NCBI RefSeq assembly: GCF_900169715.1
Contig: NZ_LT835160.1
Coordinates: 1-64,000 of the forward strand
Origin: Kocuria massiliensis
GTDB lineage: Bacteria > Actinomycetota > Actinomycetes > Actinomycetales > Micrococcaceae
Reading direction: 5' to 3'
DNA length: 64,000 nt
This document shows positions 20,571 through 29,390 of this stretch, piece after piece (positions within the stretch are counted from its first letter, which is position 1; each line of letters begins with the position of its first letter). A model generated the notes under the pieces. The model searched no databases, was not told where the DNA came from, and saw only the letters and a program-made list of their open reading frames with translations. A program made the translations under genes and the position numbers.

Positions 20571-21527
20571 TTAGAGCTTCTCCTCCGATTCCGGGGTGGG
20601 CTTACTCGACGTGTAATCCTCGCGGTAAATATCCGGTTCGATGTAGACCATCTGAGCTTGGCTCACGGCCTGACGGATCCGGGCTTCCGTGGCGTTGATG
20701 GCCTCCACGAGTTGAATAGCGCTGACATCGCCTTCGACGGAAATCTTTGCCGCGACGAGCAATTCTTCCGGCCCTAGGTGCATAGTCTTCAAGTGGATCA
20801 GGCCGATCCCCGCCTCAGACTTAATAGCCTCACGGATGCGCCGATCGGTTTCGGGCGAGGCAGACTCCCCCACCAAGAGAGATTTAATTTCGACGGCCAA
20901 GAAAATCGCGACCACAACCAAGAGAACACCGATGGCAGCCGAACCGGCCGCGTCCCAGCGGCCGTCTCCGGTGATGACGGTCACGACCACGCCGATGAGG
21001 GCGAAAAATAGCCCCGCCACAGCCGCGGAATCTTCCAACATGACCACCGGCAACTCGGGCGACTTAGCTTCTCGCAGGTAGCCCAACCATGAGCGCCGTC
21101 CACGCTTCTCTTGCGCTTGTTTGTTGGCGACGAGGAATGAACGCCCCTCCAGCAGGATCGACCCCACGAGGACGACGATCGGCACCCACGCCCATGAGTC
21201 GATTCCGTGCGGATCATGCCACTTTTCCCACGCCTCGTAGAGGGAGAACAAGCCGCCCAAACTGAACATCACGATCGAGACCAGGAAGGCGTAAATATAT
21301 CGATTTTGCCCATGCCCGAATTGGTGTTCGTCATCCGCCTTCTTACGCGAGGCCTTTCCCCCGACCAGCAGAAGGAGCTGGTTACCTGTGTCAGCAACCG
21401 AATGGATCGATTCCGCCAACATGGACGACGACTTGGTGAGTAAGAAGGCACCAAACTTGAGGACGGCAATGCCGAGGTTGGCACCCAGCGCCGCCATGAT
21501 CGCTTTATTTCCGCCGCTATCGGCCAT
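20571..21527 (-). CDS. Cation diffusion facilitator (CDF) family transporter
   Basis: A 318-residue membrane antiporter that exports divalent metals such as Zn, Fe or Mn. About six hydrophobic helices lie between residues 8 and 220. Helix 2 carries AESIHSVADTGNQ and helix 5 EDSAAVAGL, the paired metal-binding HxxxD/ExxxD positions; the histidine hints at zinc. A histidine-rich loop (DDEHQFGHG) lies between helices 2 and 3. The C-terminal cytosolic domain (about 235-305) has the CDF ferredoxin-like fold. It starts at ATG 21527 with AAAGGAACC. No metal regulator is adjacent. Confidence 0.88.
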   Translation of the reverse strand: MADSGGNKAIMAALGANLGIAVLKFGAFLLTKSSSMLAESIHSVADTGNQLLLLVGGKASRKKADDEHQFGHGQNRYIYAFLVSIVMFSLGGLFSLYEAWEKWHDPHGIDSWAWVPIVVLVGSILLEGRSFLVANKQAQEKRGRRSWLGYLREAKSPELPVVMLEDSAAVAGLFFALIGVVVTVITGDGRWDAAGSAAIGVLLVVVAIFLAVEIKSLLVGESASPETDRRIREAIKSEAGIGLIHLKTMHLGPEELLVAAKISVEGDVSAIQLVEAINATEARIRQAVSQAQMVYIEPDIYREDYTSSKPTPESEEKL

Positions 21528-21593
21528 GTGGTTCCTTTGGTGGTGAGCTTCGATGAGGTCAGGTACGTGAGCAGGTGATGCCCGCGGCTCCAG

Positions 21594-22529
21594 TTATGGA
21601 CGTCGCGCCCGCGCCGACGCGTAGAGGCAAACCGTTGCCGCCGTAGAAACATTGAGCGACTCTGCGCTGCCGTAGACCGGCACCGCAACTCGAGCATCGG
21701 CAAAGAGCTTCTCCTGCCGTGTGAGACCTTGCGCCTCATTGCCGAAGAGCCACAAGGTAGGCCTCCTCAGGTCGAGGGCATCGTCCCGGACGGGGGCTCC
21801 GGAGGCTCTATCCGCCGCAGCCTGATCGGAGAGATCGTCTACGTCGTGGTCGCCGTAACCGTCCGCTGCGAGAATCTGCATTCCGGTGGCACGAGCTCGT
21901 CCCACCAGTTCATGAATTTCCATGCCGAGGGTGACGGGAAGGTGAAAGAGAGAGCCGGCGGTCGAGCGCACGGCCTTAGGGTTGAGGACATCCACGCTCC
22001 CTTGGGTGGTGACGACGCCGTCTGCGCCTGCCGCGTCTGCGGCACGGATCAGCGTTCCCGCGTTGCCGGGGTCCTGCACCCGAACCAGAGCAGCCAAAAA
22101 GCCAGGGGTTGCACCGTCTGACCAGGGGTCGGCACGGAGGCTGGGGTCCTGGTGCGCGATGGCCAGCACGCCCTGCGGTGTTTGGGCATCGGACATGGCC
22201 TCTAGGACTTCTTCGGTCACCAAGCGAATGAACAGCTTGCGTGAAGACCCATTGGCCGACGGGGCCACACTGCCCACGGCTTCGGCAATGGCTTCAGCGA
22301 GATCATCGTGCCGTTCCAGTGCCCGTTCGGTGACGTATAAGGCGTCCAGGAGCGGCATAACCCGATGCGCTGCTAATGCTTCGCGGACACCTTGCGGCCC
22401 TTCGACCATGAACAGCCCCTTCTTACTTCGGGTCCGCGGCCGAGCTAGGGACGCAACGTCTTTGACCCTGTCGGCGGTCGGGTTGATGAGGGTGCGTTCA
22501 CGAGAAAGCGAATCGATAATATCCACCAT
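21594..22529 (-). CDS. SpoU/TrmH family RNA 2'-O-methyltransferase
   Basis: A 311-residue SPOUT methyltransferase of the 23S rRNA methylase type. The N-terminal substrate-binding domain (about 25-110, LFMVEGPQGVREAL) is followed by the trefoil-knot SPOUT domain with RVQDPGNAGTLIRAADAAGA, WLFGNEAQGL and GSAESLNVSTAA, the three SpoU motifs. This gene is commonly placed between rplT and pheS in actinobacteria, as here. The annotated ATG at 22529 lacks a Shine-Dalgarno sequence. TAGCCT lies exactly six bases before the next codon, GTG at 22526, so a leaderless start there is possible. The modified nucleotide is unknown. Confidence 0.9.
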   Translation of the reverse strand: MVDIIDSLSRERTLINPTADRVKDVASLARPRTRSKKGLFMVEGPQGVREALAAHRVMPLLDALYVTERALERHDDLAEAIAEAVGSVAPSANGSSRKLFIRLVTEEVLEAMSDAQTPQGVLAIAHQDPSLRADPWSDGATPGFLAALVRVQDPGNAGTLIRAADAAGADGVVTTQGSVDVLNPKAVRSTAGSLFHLPVTLGMEIHELVGRARATGMQILAADGYGDHDVDDLSDQAAADRASGAPVRDDALDLRRPTLWLFGNEAQGLTRQEKLFADARVAVPVYGSAESLNVSTAATVCLYASARARRP

Positions 22530-22592
22530 GTCAGGCTACCCGACGCCGGGCGGCCCATCTTCAGGCCATGAGCAACTCCAATTAACGCAACA

Positions 22593-22635
22593 ACGCCGCC
22601 GCATCCGTCCCTCATGAGGGCGGGTGCGGCGGCGT
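22593..22635 (-). terminator. Terminator after rplT
   Basis: ACGCCGCCGCA pairs with TGCGGCGGCGT through a long stem with inner CCC/GGG pairs and a CTCATGAG tip. On the minus strand TGTTGCGTTAATT follows. It lies about 48 bases past the rplT stop and ends the infC-rpmI-rplT transcript. Confidence 0.8.
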
Positions 22636-22682
22636 CGTCATGAACAAAGCCGTTACGGCTGAGTCACAAGACCATGTGGTCC

Positions 22683-23063
22683 TTAGGCAACCTGAGCCGA
22701 GGTGTCCTCGGGCAAGTTCTTCTTCGCGATGTCGACCAAAGCCTTGAAGGCGGTCGGCTCGTTGACGGCCAACTCGGCCAGCATGCGGCGGTCAACCTCA
22801 ACCTCAGCAGCCTTGAGGCCCTGGATGAAACGGTTGTAGGTCAGGCCCTCGGCGCGAGCAGCCGCGTTGATGCGCTGGATCCAGAGGCGACGGAAATCGC
22901 CCTTCTTCTTACGACGGTGGTCGTAGCTGTAAACGAGCGAGTGAGTGACCTGCTCCTTGGCCTTCCGGTACAGGCGCGAGCGCTGTCCGCGGTAGCCGGA
23001 CGCGCGGTCCAGGGTTGTACGACGCTTCTTGTGGGCATTTACCGCCCGCTTCACACGTGCCAC
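22683..23063 (-). CDS. rplT: 50S ribosomal protein L20
   Basis: bL20 binds 23S rRNA early in large-subunit assembly. The 126-residue protein is highly basic at the N-terminus, with [33 protein letters not shown] and the compact C-terminal domain [20 protein letters not shown]. The GTG start at 23063 has AGGAG ten bases upstream. It is the third gene of infC-rpmI-rplT. In other bacteria L20 represses its own operon; no such site can be proven here. Confidence 0.97.
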   Translation of the reverse strand: MARVKRAVNAHKKRRTTLDRASGYRGQRSRLYRKAKEQVTHSLVYSYDHRRKKKGDFRRLWIQRINAAARAEGLTYNRFIQGLKAAEVEVDRRMLAELAVNEPTAFKALVDIAKKNLPEDTSAQVA

Positions 23064-23153
23064 GTGTGTACTCCTAACTGTTCACCGGGCCAATTTTCTG
23101 GGCCCGTACATAAAATTCCGTGCTGCGGCTTGATGCCGCGGAAGCCCAGTGGA

Positions 23154-23348
23154 CTACTTGGTCAGCATCTTCTTGATGACCTTGGCCTGGCCGCCCGTGA
23201 CAATCTGGTCACTTGCGAGGCGACGGGTCAGGCGGGAGGACTTGTGCTCCAGGTAGTGGCGACGGTTAGCCTGCTGACGCTTGACCTTGCCCGATCCGGT
23301 CAGCTTGAAGCGCTTCTTGGCACCCGAGTGAGTCTTCTGCTTCGGCAT
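23154..23348 (-). CDS. rpmI: 50S ribosomal protein L35
   Basis: A 64-residue basic bL35 with the standard [21 protein letters not shown] start and [16 protein letters not shown] core. The ATG at 23348 follows AAGGAG ten bases away; the longer open frame upstream is not conserved-looking. It lies between infC and rplT. It is shorter than a typical ORF cut-off but unmistakable. Confidence 0.97.
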   Translation of the reverse strand: MPKQKTHSGAKKRFKLTGSGKVKRQQANRRHYLEHKSSRLTRRLASDQIVTGGQAKVIKKMLTK

Positions 23349-23486
23349 ATCTGCCGTTCTCCTTACGTTCTGTCCCGAAGATGCCCCTTGAGGCACCCTC
23401 GGTGGGCTTGCAACGACCGTCCAGGCCGCCGCTGTGGACCGTGCAGGGAGCATGCCCCGCCCCGTCAGTTTCCCGACGGGTGGCCC

Positions 23487-24197
23487 TTACTTGGCTGAGG
23501 GACCCGGCTTTGGCGCAGCCGACGGTGCGGATTCTTGCGCCTTCGCCTGTTCTTTAAGCTCGGCCGGCATGGCATCGGCCATGCTGTTCGACACGGGCTC
23601 GGCGGTGGTGGTATCGACACGTTCACGCGTCTTGCGACCTCCACCTTGCTGCTTCTGCTCGCGACGTGCCTGAGCACGTGCTTCCGCCTTATTGCGCAAC
23701 GGACCGATCACCATGACCATGTTGCGGCCATCCTGACGAGGATTGGACTCGACGGTCCCCACCTCGGCGAGATCTTCGGCCATGCGCTCCAGCAAGCGAA
23801 CACCCATTTCAGGACGCTGCTGCTCACGACCGCGGAACTGGATCATCGCCTTGACCTTGTCGCCAGCGGAGAGAAAACGCTTTGCGTGTCCCACCTTGGT
23901 TTCGTAGTCATGGGAATCGATCTTCAAACGGAAACGGATTTCCTTGAGCACCGTATTCGTCTGGTTCCGGCGAGATTCGCGAGCCTTGACAGCGGCTTCG
24001 TACTTGTACTTACCGAAGTCCATGAGCTTGCATACCGGCGGCTTGGCGGACGGAGCCACCTCGACCAGATCAAGATCCGATTCGCGCGCCAGACGCAGGG
24101 CGTCTTCAACGCGGACAATCCCAACCTGTTCACCGCTTGGGCCTACCAGGCGGACTTCCGGCACGCGGATACGGTCATTGATGCGTGGATCGCTAAT
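23487..24197 (-). CDS. infC: Translation initiation factor IF-3, ATT start codon
   Basis: IF-3 checks start codon-anticodon pairing on the 30S subunit. The protein has the N-domain (about 1-75, ending in [13 protein letters not shown]) and C-domain (about 85-175), then an actinobacterial low-complexity tail of about 60 residues. The first ATG/GTG codon in frame is at 24164, but the conserved sequence [11 protein letters not shown] lies before it in frame and no ATG, GTG or TTG precedes it. It begins with ATT at 24197-24195, with AGGAG (24208-24204) six bases upstream. AUU starts are the hallmark of infC, allowing IF-3 to limit its own synthesis. The total is then 236 residues. A terminator-like hairpin precedes the gene. 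Confidence 0.93.
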   Translation of the reverse strand: MSDPRINDRIRVPEVRLVGPSGEQVGIVRVEDALRLARESDLDLVEVAPSAKPPVCKLMDFGKYKYEAAVKARESRRNQTNTVLKEIRFRLKIDSHDYETKVGHAKRFLSAGDKVKAMIQFRGREQQRPEMGVRLLERMAEDLAEVGTVESNPRQDGRNMVMVIGPLRNKAEARAQARREQKQQGGGRKTRERVDTTTAEPVSNSMADAMPAELKEQAKAQESAPSAAPKPGPSAK

Positions 24198-24507
24198 GTG
24201 GCACTCCTGTGGTCAGTGGGTTTCCCCAATGTGTTCTTTCTGCGTGTCACGGACACAAAAAATGCCTCCGTCACATTCAAACGGAGGCGCATCCCCGATG
24301 ATCACAACAAAACTCCCCGTGCATGGCACGAGGAACCCTGTGAATCGGGATGACCCGGCCATCGCATCGATGGGCGCGGGTGGGAGACGCATCTCCGCTT
24401 GAAACTCTTCAAGACTATACACCATGAATGACCAGGTATACAGGGTGATTCAGGTCAAACATTGCGTGACGACTTCTCGGGGCCGTCCAATATGGGAAGC
24501 TAGAACC
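24198..24507. other. Divergent intergenic region between infC and the DUF1844 gene
   Basis: About 310 bases without a gene. The infC side holds the attenuator-like hairpin. A minus-strand TATAGT at about 24415-24420 is a possible -10 for infC, but no good -35 is visible at the right spacing. On the plus side GGAAG lies eight bases before the DUF1844 ATG. Nothing else stands out. Confidence 0.5.
24256..24288 (-). promoter_or_regulatory. Terminator-like hairpin in the infC leader (putative attenuator)
   Basis: On the minus strand GCCTCCGT and ACGGAGGC form an 8-bp stem around a nine-base loop (24288-24264) followed by ATTTTTTG, a good U-tract. It ends about 58 bases before the infC ATT start and lies inside the expected leader. 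A second small hairpin (GTGTC/GACAC, 24256-24244) follows. The layout suggests transcription attenuation of infC-rpmI-rplT. No plus-strand gene ends here that could own the terminator. Confidence 0.7.
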
Positions 24508-24960
24508 ATGAGCACCAACCCTTCATCTCAGGACTCCACCCCAGAAGAGGGCGGCGAGTCCACGTTCCGTTTCGCCGATTCCACGGCAGACTCCCCCGCC
24601 TCCGAGCCTTCGCCGGAGGAAGTAGCCGCGATTAACCAGCAGATGCGTGATATTGCCGATGTTGCGGCAGTCGAAGTCATCACCACCGCTGCCGTTCACA
24701 TGATGAGCGCCGCAGCCGTCAAGTGTGGCCTCGCGGCCGAGGAAGATGCCGCCGAGGTCAAGGACCTGGACGAGGCGCGCAAACTCATCACGGCCCTCGC
24801 GGGATTAGTGACGGCCGCCGCACCTGAAATTGGGTCGCAGCATGCCGGGCCGCTTCGTGATGGATTGCGGTCCTTGCAGTTGGCCTTCCGTGAGGCTTCC
24901 ATTGCGCCGGATGCGCCCGGTCAGGGACCGGGAGAAAAATTCACCGGCCCCGTTTACTGA
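24508..24960 (+). CDS. DUF1844 family protein
   Basis: A 150-residue protein of unknown function, known mainly from actinobacteria. The N-terminus (1-45) is acidic and low in complexity. The conserved helical part (about 50-125) contains VAAVEVITTAAVHMMSAAAV and KCGLAAEEDAAEVKDLDEAR, typical of DUF1844. The frame is open 28 codons upstream, but ATG 24508 has GGAAG and gives the usual start. It is divergent from infC, a common arrangement in this phylum, hinting at a translation-related role; that is inference. A terminator follows at 24977-25012. Confidence 0.85.
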   Translation: MSTNPSSQDSTPEEGGESTFRFADSTADSPASEPSPEEVAAINQQMRDIADVAAVEVITTAAVHMMSAAAVKCGLAAEEDAAEVKDLDEARKLITALAGLVTAAAPEIGSQHAGPLRDGLRSLQLAFREASIAPDAPGQGPGEKFTGPVY

Positions 24961-24976
24961 CGGACATTCATACAAG

Positions 24977-25012
24977 CGAAGGCCCCAGCGGAAATTTCCG
25001 TTGGGGCCTTCG
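24977..25012. terminator. Bidirectional terminator between DUF1844 and SseB genes
   Basis: CGAAGGCCCCAGCGGAAA and its near-perfect complement form an 18-bp stem with one G-T wobble and a tight tip. It lies between convergent genes, 16 bases after one stop and 36 before the other. Confidence 0.85.
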
Positions 25013-25047
25013 TGCCGAGGCGGCGACGTCATCCGATATTCGGTCGC

Positions 25048-25905
25048 CTAACGTGCCTGAGTGAGACGGATGTCTGCCGAATCCACTCGTTCAGCCAACA
25101 AGGCATCTCGCGAGAACCTGGACTGAAATGACTCGACGACGTGGTCGAGCTGCTCCTGATCGAGGCCTGGCTCGAGGGACAATTCGATACTCAGCTCCGG
25201 CCCGGGGCCGCCCCCTGGTAGCATCCTGCCGGCACGATCCCGCGACCCCACTCCTCGTCCAGGAAACATGGCTATGGACGCAATACTCTTCTCTGGCCTG
25301 GCGCATTCCTTGAGAGCAGTGAGAACCTCAGGGTCGGAATACGATGGATTCCACCGTTGACCTTTGGCGATCGCCCACATGGCGGGCCTCCGCACCACAA
25401 AGGTGATGTCGCCTCCCGGATTGAGCACCAGGAGCTGGTTTTCGTCTTCCACAGCAGATAGTGCGATTTTCCGTGATGCTGCAGCGACGGGTCTGGCGTC
25501 ACTGTGCCACGAGGTGAGGCCGTCCACGCTACTGAAAACAGGCATCGCCTTGCGGCCGTCGGGCGCTTCGATGCTCACGAGGGCCATGTCGGCTTCTTTG
25601 TCCGCGACCAGCCCCTCCTCCGTGATTTCGGATCGAGAGATTTCAGCCACGACCGGAGCGAAGAGCCGAACATCCGCCAGGGCATCCACGACCAACTCCT
25701 CGGGGATGTCGCCCTTCTCGAACCGCGTCAAGGCGTCCGCCAACGACGCCGGGGTGGTCCCGTCGTCGTCGGGGAAGGCGTGCGTGTGTGACGTTCCCTC
25801 ACCGAGGTTGCGCCCTTCCCAGGCTTGGCCACCGGTGTCCGTTTCTCTGCCTGCACTCGCCAGCTGGGCCTTGATGTGTTCGGGTAGCTCCCGTGGAGAA
25901 GTCAT
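25048..25905 (-). CDS. SseB family protein
   Basis: A 285-residue cytoplasmic protein. Residues 55-175 match the SseB N-terminal domain style (LADALTRFEKGDIPEELVVD, then ADMALVSIEAPDGRKAMPVF and a WHSDARPVAAASR segment). The C-terminal 100 residues are less familiar. SseB proteins have no firm enzymatic role. The gene directly follows hisA, overlapping by one base (25905), a pairing often seen in Micrococcales, so it is probably cotranscribed with the histidine genes. It is not a known histidine enzyme. Confidence 0.82.
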   Translation of the reverse strand: MTSPRELPEHIKAQLASAGRETDTGGQAWEGRNLGEGTSHTHAFPDDDGTTPASLADALTRFEKGDIPEELVVDALADVRLFAPVVAEISRSEITEEGLVADKEADMALVSIEAPDGRKAMPVFSSVDGLTSWHSDARPVAAASRKIALSAVEDENQLLVLNPGGDITFVVRRPAMWAIAKGQRWNPSYSDPEVLTALKECARPEKSIASIAMFPGRGVGSRDRAGRMLPGGGPGPELSIELSLEPGLDQEQLDHVVESFQSRFSRDALLAERVDSADIRLTQAR

Positions 25906-26648
25906 CAGGCCTCCGGACGTCCAGCCACTTCGAGGGCCTCCGAAAGCGAGAATTTTCCGGCGTAGAGGGCTTTGCCGACGATGGTTCCCTCGACGCCCTG
26001 AGGCACCATCTCTCGCAATGCCTTGAGGTCGTCGAGGCTCGAAATGCCGCCAGACGCAACCACCGGCTTGTCAGTGCGACGCGCGACGTCACCGAGGAGC
26101 TGGGTGTTGGGCCCCTGGAGGGTTCCGTCCTTCGTCACATCGGTTACGACGAAGCGGGAGCAACCGTCGTCGTTGAGACGGTCCAGCACCTCCCACAGAT
26201 CGCCGCCTTCTTCGGTCCACCCACGAGCGGCCAACGTCGTGCCGCGCACATCCAGGCCTACCGCGATCATGTCGCCATGTTCAGCGATGACTCGACGCGT
26301 CCATTCAGGGTTTTCGAGTGCAGCGGTACCCAGGTTGATGCGAGCCGGACGGAGCTTGAGAGCACGGTCCAGAGACTCGTCGTCTCTAATGCCGCCAGAC
26401 ATTTCAATACGGATGTCCAGCCGTTCGGAAACTTTCTGGAGAACGTCGAAGTTATTGCCTCGTCCAAATGCGGCGTCGAGGTCCACGAGGTGCACCCACT
26501 CAGCCCCCGCTTCTTGCCACGCCAGCGCGGCTTCGACGGGATCTCCATATCCCGTCTCGGAACCAGCCTCACCTTGCACCAGCCGGACGGCCTGTCCATC
26601 GGCGACGTCGACGGCCGGCAGCAGTTGCAATCGTTGATTCTCAGTCAT
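25905..26648 (-). CDS. hisA: ProFAR isomerase HisA/PriA
   Basis: A TIM-barrel isomerase of histidine synthesis. The 247-residue protein begins [21 protein letters not shown], with the catalytic aspartate near residue 14, and has the two phosphate-binding half-barrel motifs [10 protein letters not shown] and [20 protein letters not shown] carries the second catalytic aspartate. In actinobacteria this enzyme is usually PriA, which also does the TrpF step of tryptophan synthesis; sequence alone cannot confirm that. The ATG at 26648 has GGAG ten bases upstream. Confidence 0.94.
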   Translation of the reverse strand: MTENQRLQLLPAVDVADGQAVRLVQGEAGSETGYGDPVEAALAWQEAGAEWVHLVDLDAAFGRGNNFDVLQKVSERLDIRIEMSGGIRDDESLDRALKLRPARINLGTAALENPEWTRRVIAEHGDMIAVGLDVRGTTLAARGWTEEGGDLWEVLDRLNDDGCSRFVVTDVTKDGTLQGPNTQLLGDVARRTDKPVVASGGISSLDDLKALREMVPQGVEGTIVGKALYAGKFSLSEALEVAGRPEA

Positions 26649-26654
26649 GGTTGG

Positions 26655-26822
26655 TTACTCCAGGGTCGTGACGTAGAAACCGTAGGCAAAGCTCGCCACG
26701 GCCAAGATCCAGAGGACCGCTTGCGCGATCACACTGATCTTCTGTTTGCGGAAAGAAATGGCACCCCCGGCGAGGAAAGCACCGAAGGTCATGAGCAATA
26801 GCCCAGATACGAGGGGACTCAT
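26655..26822 (-). CDS. Small two-helix membrane protein
   Basis: A 55-residue protein with hydrophobic helices at about 4-22 and 31-50, separated by a short basic turn (FRKQK). The ATG at 26822 overlaps the hisH TGA by one base, and the stop is six bases before hisA, so it is within the his operon and tightly coupled. A small membrane protein at this place is seen in related genomes. Function unknown; it might be a remnant or modulator. The overlap and clear topology make it likely to be real. Confidence 0.75.
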   Translation of the reverse strand: MSPLVSGLLLMTFGAFLAGGAISFRKQKISVIAQAVLWILAVASFAYGFYVTTLE

Positions 26823-27580
26823 CAGGAAGTTTCGTCCTTCCGGTCGTAACGTTCGGTCGTGAGATCGACGGGTTTTCCCGCTGACGCCAGCCGGCCCGTC
26901 CGAGGAAGGGTGCTCAACCAATTGCGCAACAGTCGTAATCCGGCCGACGACGATTTTTCCGGATGGAACTGCGTCGCAGCGAGCGGCCCATTCTCGACGG
27001 CGGCAATAAAGGGACCACCATGATGAGCCCACGTCACCTGCGGAGGCCTCATCTCTGCGATGGTCTGATCAAAGGACCAATCCTGAACACCATAGGAGTG
27101 GACGAAGTAAAATCGTTCGTCACGTATGCCCTCGAAAAGTCGAGATCCTTCGGGCGGGCTAACACTATTCCACCCCATGTGAGGGACAACCTCGGCCCGA
27201 AGTTTCTCGACGACGCCCGGCCATTCCCCTAGTCCCTCGGTGTTGATGCCGTGTTCCACACCGCGATCAAAGAAGACTTGAAGGCCGACGCAAATACCCA
27301 AAACAGGACGGCCTCCTGCGATACGGCGTCCGATCATTCGCGGTGCTCCTACGGCATGGAGCGCCTCCATCACTGCCGAAAACGCGCCAACGCCAGGAAC
27401 CACCAGACCATCGGCCCCGAGCACATCCTTCTCGGCCTTCGACAAGATGACGTCGGCTCCGGCGGCTTCCAAAGCCCGCACGGCAGACCTGACGTTCCCC
27501 GCGCCATAGTCGAGGACGGTGACGGTCGGACGGGAGTCTGTATCCGACTGTGGAGTCTGGGCAGATGTGTCCGCAACCAT
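26822..27580 (-). CDS. hisH: Imidazole glycerol phosphate synthase, glutamine amidotransferase subunit
   Basis: Class I glutaminase that feeds ammonia to HisF. The 252-residue protein has the nucleophile Cys97 in LGICVGLQ and the His206/Glu208 pair in TQFHPEKS. It is about 40 residues longer than common HisH: residues 1-18 are an N-terminal extension and 222-252 a polar tail. The partner hisF is not in the window. Its start overlaps the hisB stop by one base, and its stop overlaps the next small gene. Confidence 0.94.
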   Translation of the reverse strand: MVADTSAQTPQSDTDSRPTVTVLDYGAGNVRSAVRALEAAGADVILSKAEKDVLGADGLVVPGVGAFSAVMEALHAVGAPRMIGRRIAGGRPVLGICVGLQVFFDRGVEHGINTEGLGEWPGVVEKLRAEVVPHMGWNSVSPPEGSRLFEGIRDERFYFVHSYGVQDWSFDQTIAEMRPPQVTWAHHGGPFIAAVENGPLAATQFHPEKSSSAGLRLLRNWLSTLPRTGRLASAGKPVDLTTERYDRKDETS

Positions 27581-28194
27581 CAGAGCGCGCCCTTCGTCGA
27601 AGGAATGCCATCCACCCTCGGGTCCGGTTCGACGGCTTGGCGAAGGGCACGGGCGAAGGCCTTGAACTGGGCTTCAGCAATGTGGTGGGGATCGCGTCCA
27701 CGCACGAGATCAACATGGACGCAGATACCTGCGTGATTGGCGATGGCTTCGAAGACGTGACGAACCATCGACCCCGTAAAGTGCCCACCGATGAGGTGAA
27801 AAGCGAACCCTTCAGGCTCACCCTCGTGCACGAGAAAGGGTCGCCCCGAGATATCCACCACGGCACGAGCCAGAGATTCATCCAAGGGGACCGAAGCCGC
27901 CCCGAATCGACGAATGCCTCGTTTATCCCCTAGAGCTTCGCGAAGGGCCTCTCCAAAAACGATCGCCGTATCCTCCACCGTGTGGTGAACATCGATGTGG
28001 GTATCCCCCGTGCACTTGACGTCCAGGTCGATCAATGAGTGCTTCGACAACGCCGTCAGCATGTGGTCATAGAAAGGAACGGATGTATCGATCGTGGACT
28101 GACCGGTCCCGTCCAGATCGATCCGTACCGAAACGGACGATTCACTCGTCTCACGAGTCAGCGAGGCCGTCCTCGACGATGCAGAGGTATTCAT
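27580..28194 (-). CDS. hisB: Imidazoleglycerol-phosphate dehydratase
   Basis: Manganese enzyme that dehydrates IGP to imidazole acetol phosphate. The 204-residue single-domain form has the two histidine clusters: FYDHML with [17 protein letters not shown], and [14 protein letters not shown] with [14 protein letters not shown]. There is no phosphatase domain, as usual outside enterobacteria. ATG 28194 has CAGGAG seven bases upstream. It overlaps hisH by one base. Confidence 0.95.
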   Translation of the reverse strand: MNTSASSRTASLTRETSESSVSVRIDLDGTGQSTIDTSVPFYDHMLTALSKHSLIDLDVKCTGDTHIDVHHTVEDTAIVFGEALREALGDKRGIRRFGAASVPLDESLARAVVDISGRPFLVHEGEPEGFAFHLIGGHFTGSMVRHVFEAIANHAGICVHVDLVRGRDPHHIAEAQFKAFARALRQAVEPDPRVDGIPSTKGAL

Positions 28195-28251
28195 GGGTTT
28201 CTCCTGCTGGTGATTGCCGATCTTATGAATCCAAGACCAGGCCTACGACGA

Positions 28252-29367
28252 TTAAGCGGGCGATACTTGGCCGTGAAGATGGCGTTCGAGGCTGTTCAGG
28301 AATGCCGTCGTTTCTTCTTCCGTTCCCGCGGTGACCCGCAAGTATCCGGGGATACCGACGTCGCGAATGAGTACGCCATCCGAGAGTAAATCTTCCCACA
28401 GTGCATGGCTGTCTGTGACTCCGCCGAAAAAGACGAAGTTTGAATCGGACGATGCTGGCTTCAGGCCCAAAGTCGTCAACGTCTCGACGATCCTGTCCCG
28501 CTGATGCTTGATGTCTTCAACGTTAGAGAGAAGCTGATCGCAATGGCGTAAGGCCGCCAACGCCGTCGCTTGAGTCACTCCGGAAAGGTGATACGGGAGG
28601 CGAACCAGCATGATGGCGTCCACGACGCTCGGATCCGCGGCGAAATACCCAAGGCGAGCACCTGCCAAAGCGAATGCTTTGCTCATTGTGCGCGACACAA
28701 TCAGGCGTTGCCTTCCAGGCAATAGGGTCAGCGCAGTTTGCTCAGGGTCACGCGCAAATTCAGCGTAGGCCTCGTCGACGACGACAATCCCGTTGAATTC
28801 CGATGCGGCGTCGTACACCGCTGTGATGACGTCCTGGTCAAGCCCCGTGCCCGTGGGGTTATTGGGCGAGCAGAGGATCGTCACATTCGGTCGATGCTCA
28901 GCAACCTGGCGAGCCGCCGAGTCAGCAGATAAGGAAAAATCTTCGGCTCGATGACCGGCAATAAATTCCGTGCTCGTGCCGGAGGCCAACAGCGGGTACA
29001 TCGAGTAGGTCGGCGTGAAACTCAAGACGCTTCGACCCGGGCCTCCGAAGACCTGAAGAATCTGTTGCAGAATCTCGTTTGACCCATTGGCGGCCCACAG
29101 ATTTTCGACGGCGAGGCCATGCCCCAGGTATGCGGCAAGCTCTTCACGAAGCGCAACAAAGTCTCTATCCGGGTACCGATTTAGCCCTTGAGCCGCGAGA
29201 CGCACTCCATCAACAATGGCGTCAACGACTTCATCCGGCATCGGATGAGTGTTTTCGTTGACGTTCAAGGCGTACGGAACCTCGATCATGGGCGCCCCAT
29301 AGGGCGATCTGCCCCTGAGATCTTCTCGAAGCGGCAGACTATTCATGGCGTCCAATGATGTACTCAC
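28252..29367 (-). CDS. hisC: Histidinol-phosphate aminotransferase
   Basis: PLP enzyme that converts imidazole acetol phosphate to histidinol phosphate. The 371-residue fold-type I aminotransferase shows NENTHPMP, SPNNPTGTG, VVVDEAYAEFA and SRTMSKAFALAGARLGY with the PLP lysine. The GTG start at 29367 has TAAGAT exactly six bases upstream and no Shine-Dalgarno sequence, so the his mRNA may begin at this codon. hisD, which often precedes hisC, is missing; the LysM gene stands there instead. A 57-base gap follows before hisB. Confidence 0.93.
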   Translation of the reverse strand: MSTSLDAMNSLPLREDLRGRSPYGAPMIEVPYALNVNENTHPMPDEVVDAIVDGVRLAAQGLNRYPDRDFVALREELAAYLGHGLAVENLWAANGSNEILQQILQVFGGPGRSVLSFTPTYSMYPLLASGTSTEFIAGHRAEDFSLSADSAARQVAEHRPNVTILCSPNNPTGTGLDQDVITAVYDAASEFNGIVVVDEAYAEFARDPEQTALTLLPGRQRLIVSRTMSKAFALAGARLGYFAADPSVVDAIMLVRLPYHLSGVTQATALAALRHCDQLLSNVEDIKHQRDRIVETLTTLGLKPASSDSNFVFFGGVTDSHALWEDLLSDGVLIRDVGIPGYLRVTAGTEEETTAFLNSLERHLHGQVSPA

Positions 29368-29390
29368 GATCCCATCTTAAGGACCTGTGT

